From: an uncultured Chitinophaga sp.
GTDB taxonomy: Bacteria > Bacteroidota > Bacteroidia > Chitinophagales > Chitinophagaceae
Assembly: GCF_902168175.1 (NCBI RefSeq)
Contig: NZ_CABHOU010000042.1
Span: 62,001-126,000 of the forward strand
Length of the DNA: 64,000 bases
Direction: 5' to 3'
Shown here: positions 62,962 through 64,000 of the stretch, in pieces
How the letters are laid out: every line of letters starts with the position of its first letter
Numbering within the stretch: position 1 is the first letter of the stretch
Program-made: the position numbers and the translations under genes
Notes under the pieces: generated by a model
What the model was told of the DNA's origin: nothing
Seen by the model: the letters and a program-made list of their open reading frames with translations, nothing else
Databases searched by the model: none

Positions 62962-63972
62962 CTACAACGTCGTAAGAAACGCCATTGTGTCAACCCCATC
63001 GGCATAATCAGACAGCGAAGGCTGTTGTGCCTCCCCGAACGCGATACCACCGCGCCCCACCAGCGCCTGTAATTCGTCGTTCGCCCTCAGTTCTGCATGC
63101 AGTGCCAATACATCGGTATAAAAGCCATAATGCAGCACGCTGAGGGGCGAGAACAGTGACGGGTTTTCTACCAGCAGCAGGGCAGCACTGCTCATGTAAT
63201 AATTGTTGTTCAACAGCAACAATGCCAGGTTATAGTCGTAGTTGTTCTTGTACTTATTGTGGTCGCCCAGGTAGTCGTATTTCCTTAAAGCCCTTACCAA
63301 TGGCTCGAAATCGTAGTTCTCCGGCACATAAACCTTGGTTACGTTCCGGCAACCCAGCCCGAAATAATGCATCACGTCGCCGGCCAGTGCTTCCAGTTCT
63401 TCCTCCGTTTCACTACCGGTAAGTACGGCGGCAGAGGTACGGTTCTTACGGATAATATTGGGGTATTTAGAGAAGTAATAGGCGAAGTAACGGGCGGAGT
63501 TATTGCTGCCGGTCGCAATATAAGCGCCGCAATCCTTCAGCATTTCCTCCACGCTGGTAATGGCGCCGGCTTCGGGGTACCATTCCGCCAGTTTGGCCAG
63601 GATGTGTTTCATCAGCACCTCGTCTTTCGACGACAGCTTCAGCCTCACCTTATGTCCGCTCAGGAAACCGCACAGCCAGTCGTGGAAGCCTACCAGCGGA
63701 ATATTGCCGGCGGCTACGATGCCTACTTCTTTAACAGTAACCGGCGACCCTGCTCCCGGGTATTGTTCCAGCCAGGCTTTCAACGCCGTTTCATCGAGAT
63801 AGTAACGGGAGATGTTTCCCAATGCCATGTCAATAAACTCCGGCGTAAACCAGCCGTTTAACTCAAACGCCCGTTGCTTAACGGCTTCCAGCTCTTCTTT
63901 ACCGGTTTTGTCAGCCGGATTTAAATACTGTCCCAAACGCACCAGCGCAGCTACTTTTTGCGATATATCCAT
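62962..63972 (-). CDS. LuxC-like acyl-CoA reductase
   Basis: The 336-residue protein shows the LuxC-family pattern (aldehyde-dehydrogenase-related). KEVGIVAAGNIPLVGFHDWL is followed by VRLKLSSKDEVLMKHIL, then CGAYIATGSNNSARYF, and GLGCRNVTKVYVPENYDF containing the putative catalytic cysteine. Family members reduce acyl-CoA to fatty aldehyde with NADPH. No LuxD/LuxE or other lux gene is adjacent, so its role is uncertain. The start at 63972 is 28 bases from the window edge, so a longer start outside cannot be excluded. Confidence 0.85.
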   Translation of the reverse strand: MDISQKVAALVRLGQYLNPADKTGKEELEAVKQRAFELNGWFTPEFIDMALGNISRYYLDETALKAWLEQYPGAGSPVTVKEVGIVAAGNIPLVGFHDWLCGFLSGHKVRLKLSSKDEVLMKHILAKLAEWYPEAGAITSVEEMLKDCGAYIATGSNNSARYFAYYFSKYPNIIRKNRTSAAVLTGSETEEELEALAGDVMHYFGLGCRNVTKVYVPENYDFEPLVRALRKYDYLGDHNKYKNNYDYNLALLLLNNNYYMSSAALLLVENPSLFSPLSVLHYGFYTDVLALHAELRANDELQALVGRGGIAFGEAQQPSLSDYADGVDTMAFLTTL

Positions 63973-64000
63973 GAAAGGGTAGAAATAAATTGAATTTTTA

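Noticed and set aside
1..64000. CRISPR arrays, complete insertion sequences, integrases or rRNA genes
   Set aside because: No regularly spaced repeats, transposase motifs, integrase motifs or rRNA-like sequence were seen on either strand.

Overview
The window reads as a chromosome segment from a Bacteroidota bacterium, most likely the Chitinophagaceae (Chitinophaga-like). The signs are tandem SusC/SusD pairs, many lipoproteins with a Cys lipobox, one-piece periplasmic sensor kinases, LytS/LytTR signalling, FtsX-type ABC permeases, and repeated matches to the Bacteroidota -7 promoter element TAnnTTTG in front of genes. Genes are dense, on both strands, and most transcription units are short. 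No CRISPR array, complete insertion sequence or integrase was seen. The genus is an inference from gene content only.

Layout. 1-6 kb: sugar acetyltransferase, metallophosphoesterase and DUF2625 pair, an unrecognised protein, a decayed gene, and a trehalose-synthase-like GH13 enzyme next to a luciferase-like flavin oxidoreductase. 6-11.3 kb: SF2 helicase, a putative caspase-fold protein, AraC regulator, methyltransferase, MerC-type protein. 11.4-22.9 kb: a compact five-gene operon (SusC-SusD-SusC-SusD-small lipoprotein) divergent from a LacI regulator, with a perfect 16-bp palindrome in the shared intergenic region and no glycoside hydrolase. 23-28.4 kb: two tandem paralogous TPR histidine kinases without an adjacent response regulator. 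28.4-32.3 kb: serine hydrolase, GNAT acetyltransferase and the purK-purE operon.

32.4-46.8 kb is accessory in character. It holds a decayed copy of a gene that is intact 8 kb away, an AT-rich two-gene unit encoding an EVE-like/HNH endonuclease and a NUDIX hydrolase (the best candidate defence module), a flavin oxidoreductase, an FtsX permease, a thioredoxin-fold protein, small secreted proteins, a lone sulfatase, and AT-rich orphan genes ending at tRNA-Leu(CAG). A degenerate duplicate of the 3' end of that tRNA plus its terminator lies 2 kb away, and a shorter related repeat lies on the other side of the sulfatase. This looks like the scar of one or two tRNA-targeted integrations.

46.9-64 kb returns to core functions: dapD; a glycosyltransferase; a tRNA-maturation group (tsaC, cca, miaA, with a PRiA4-type protein between) followed later by proS; a FadL-type porin; a Gly/Tyr/Met-rich lipoprotein; a propeller sensor kinase with its LytTR regulator; a DegP/HtrA protease; and a LuxC-like acyl-CoA reductase.

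Functions are read from motifs and remembered family features. No database search was run.
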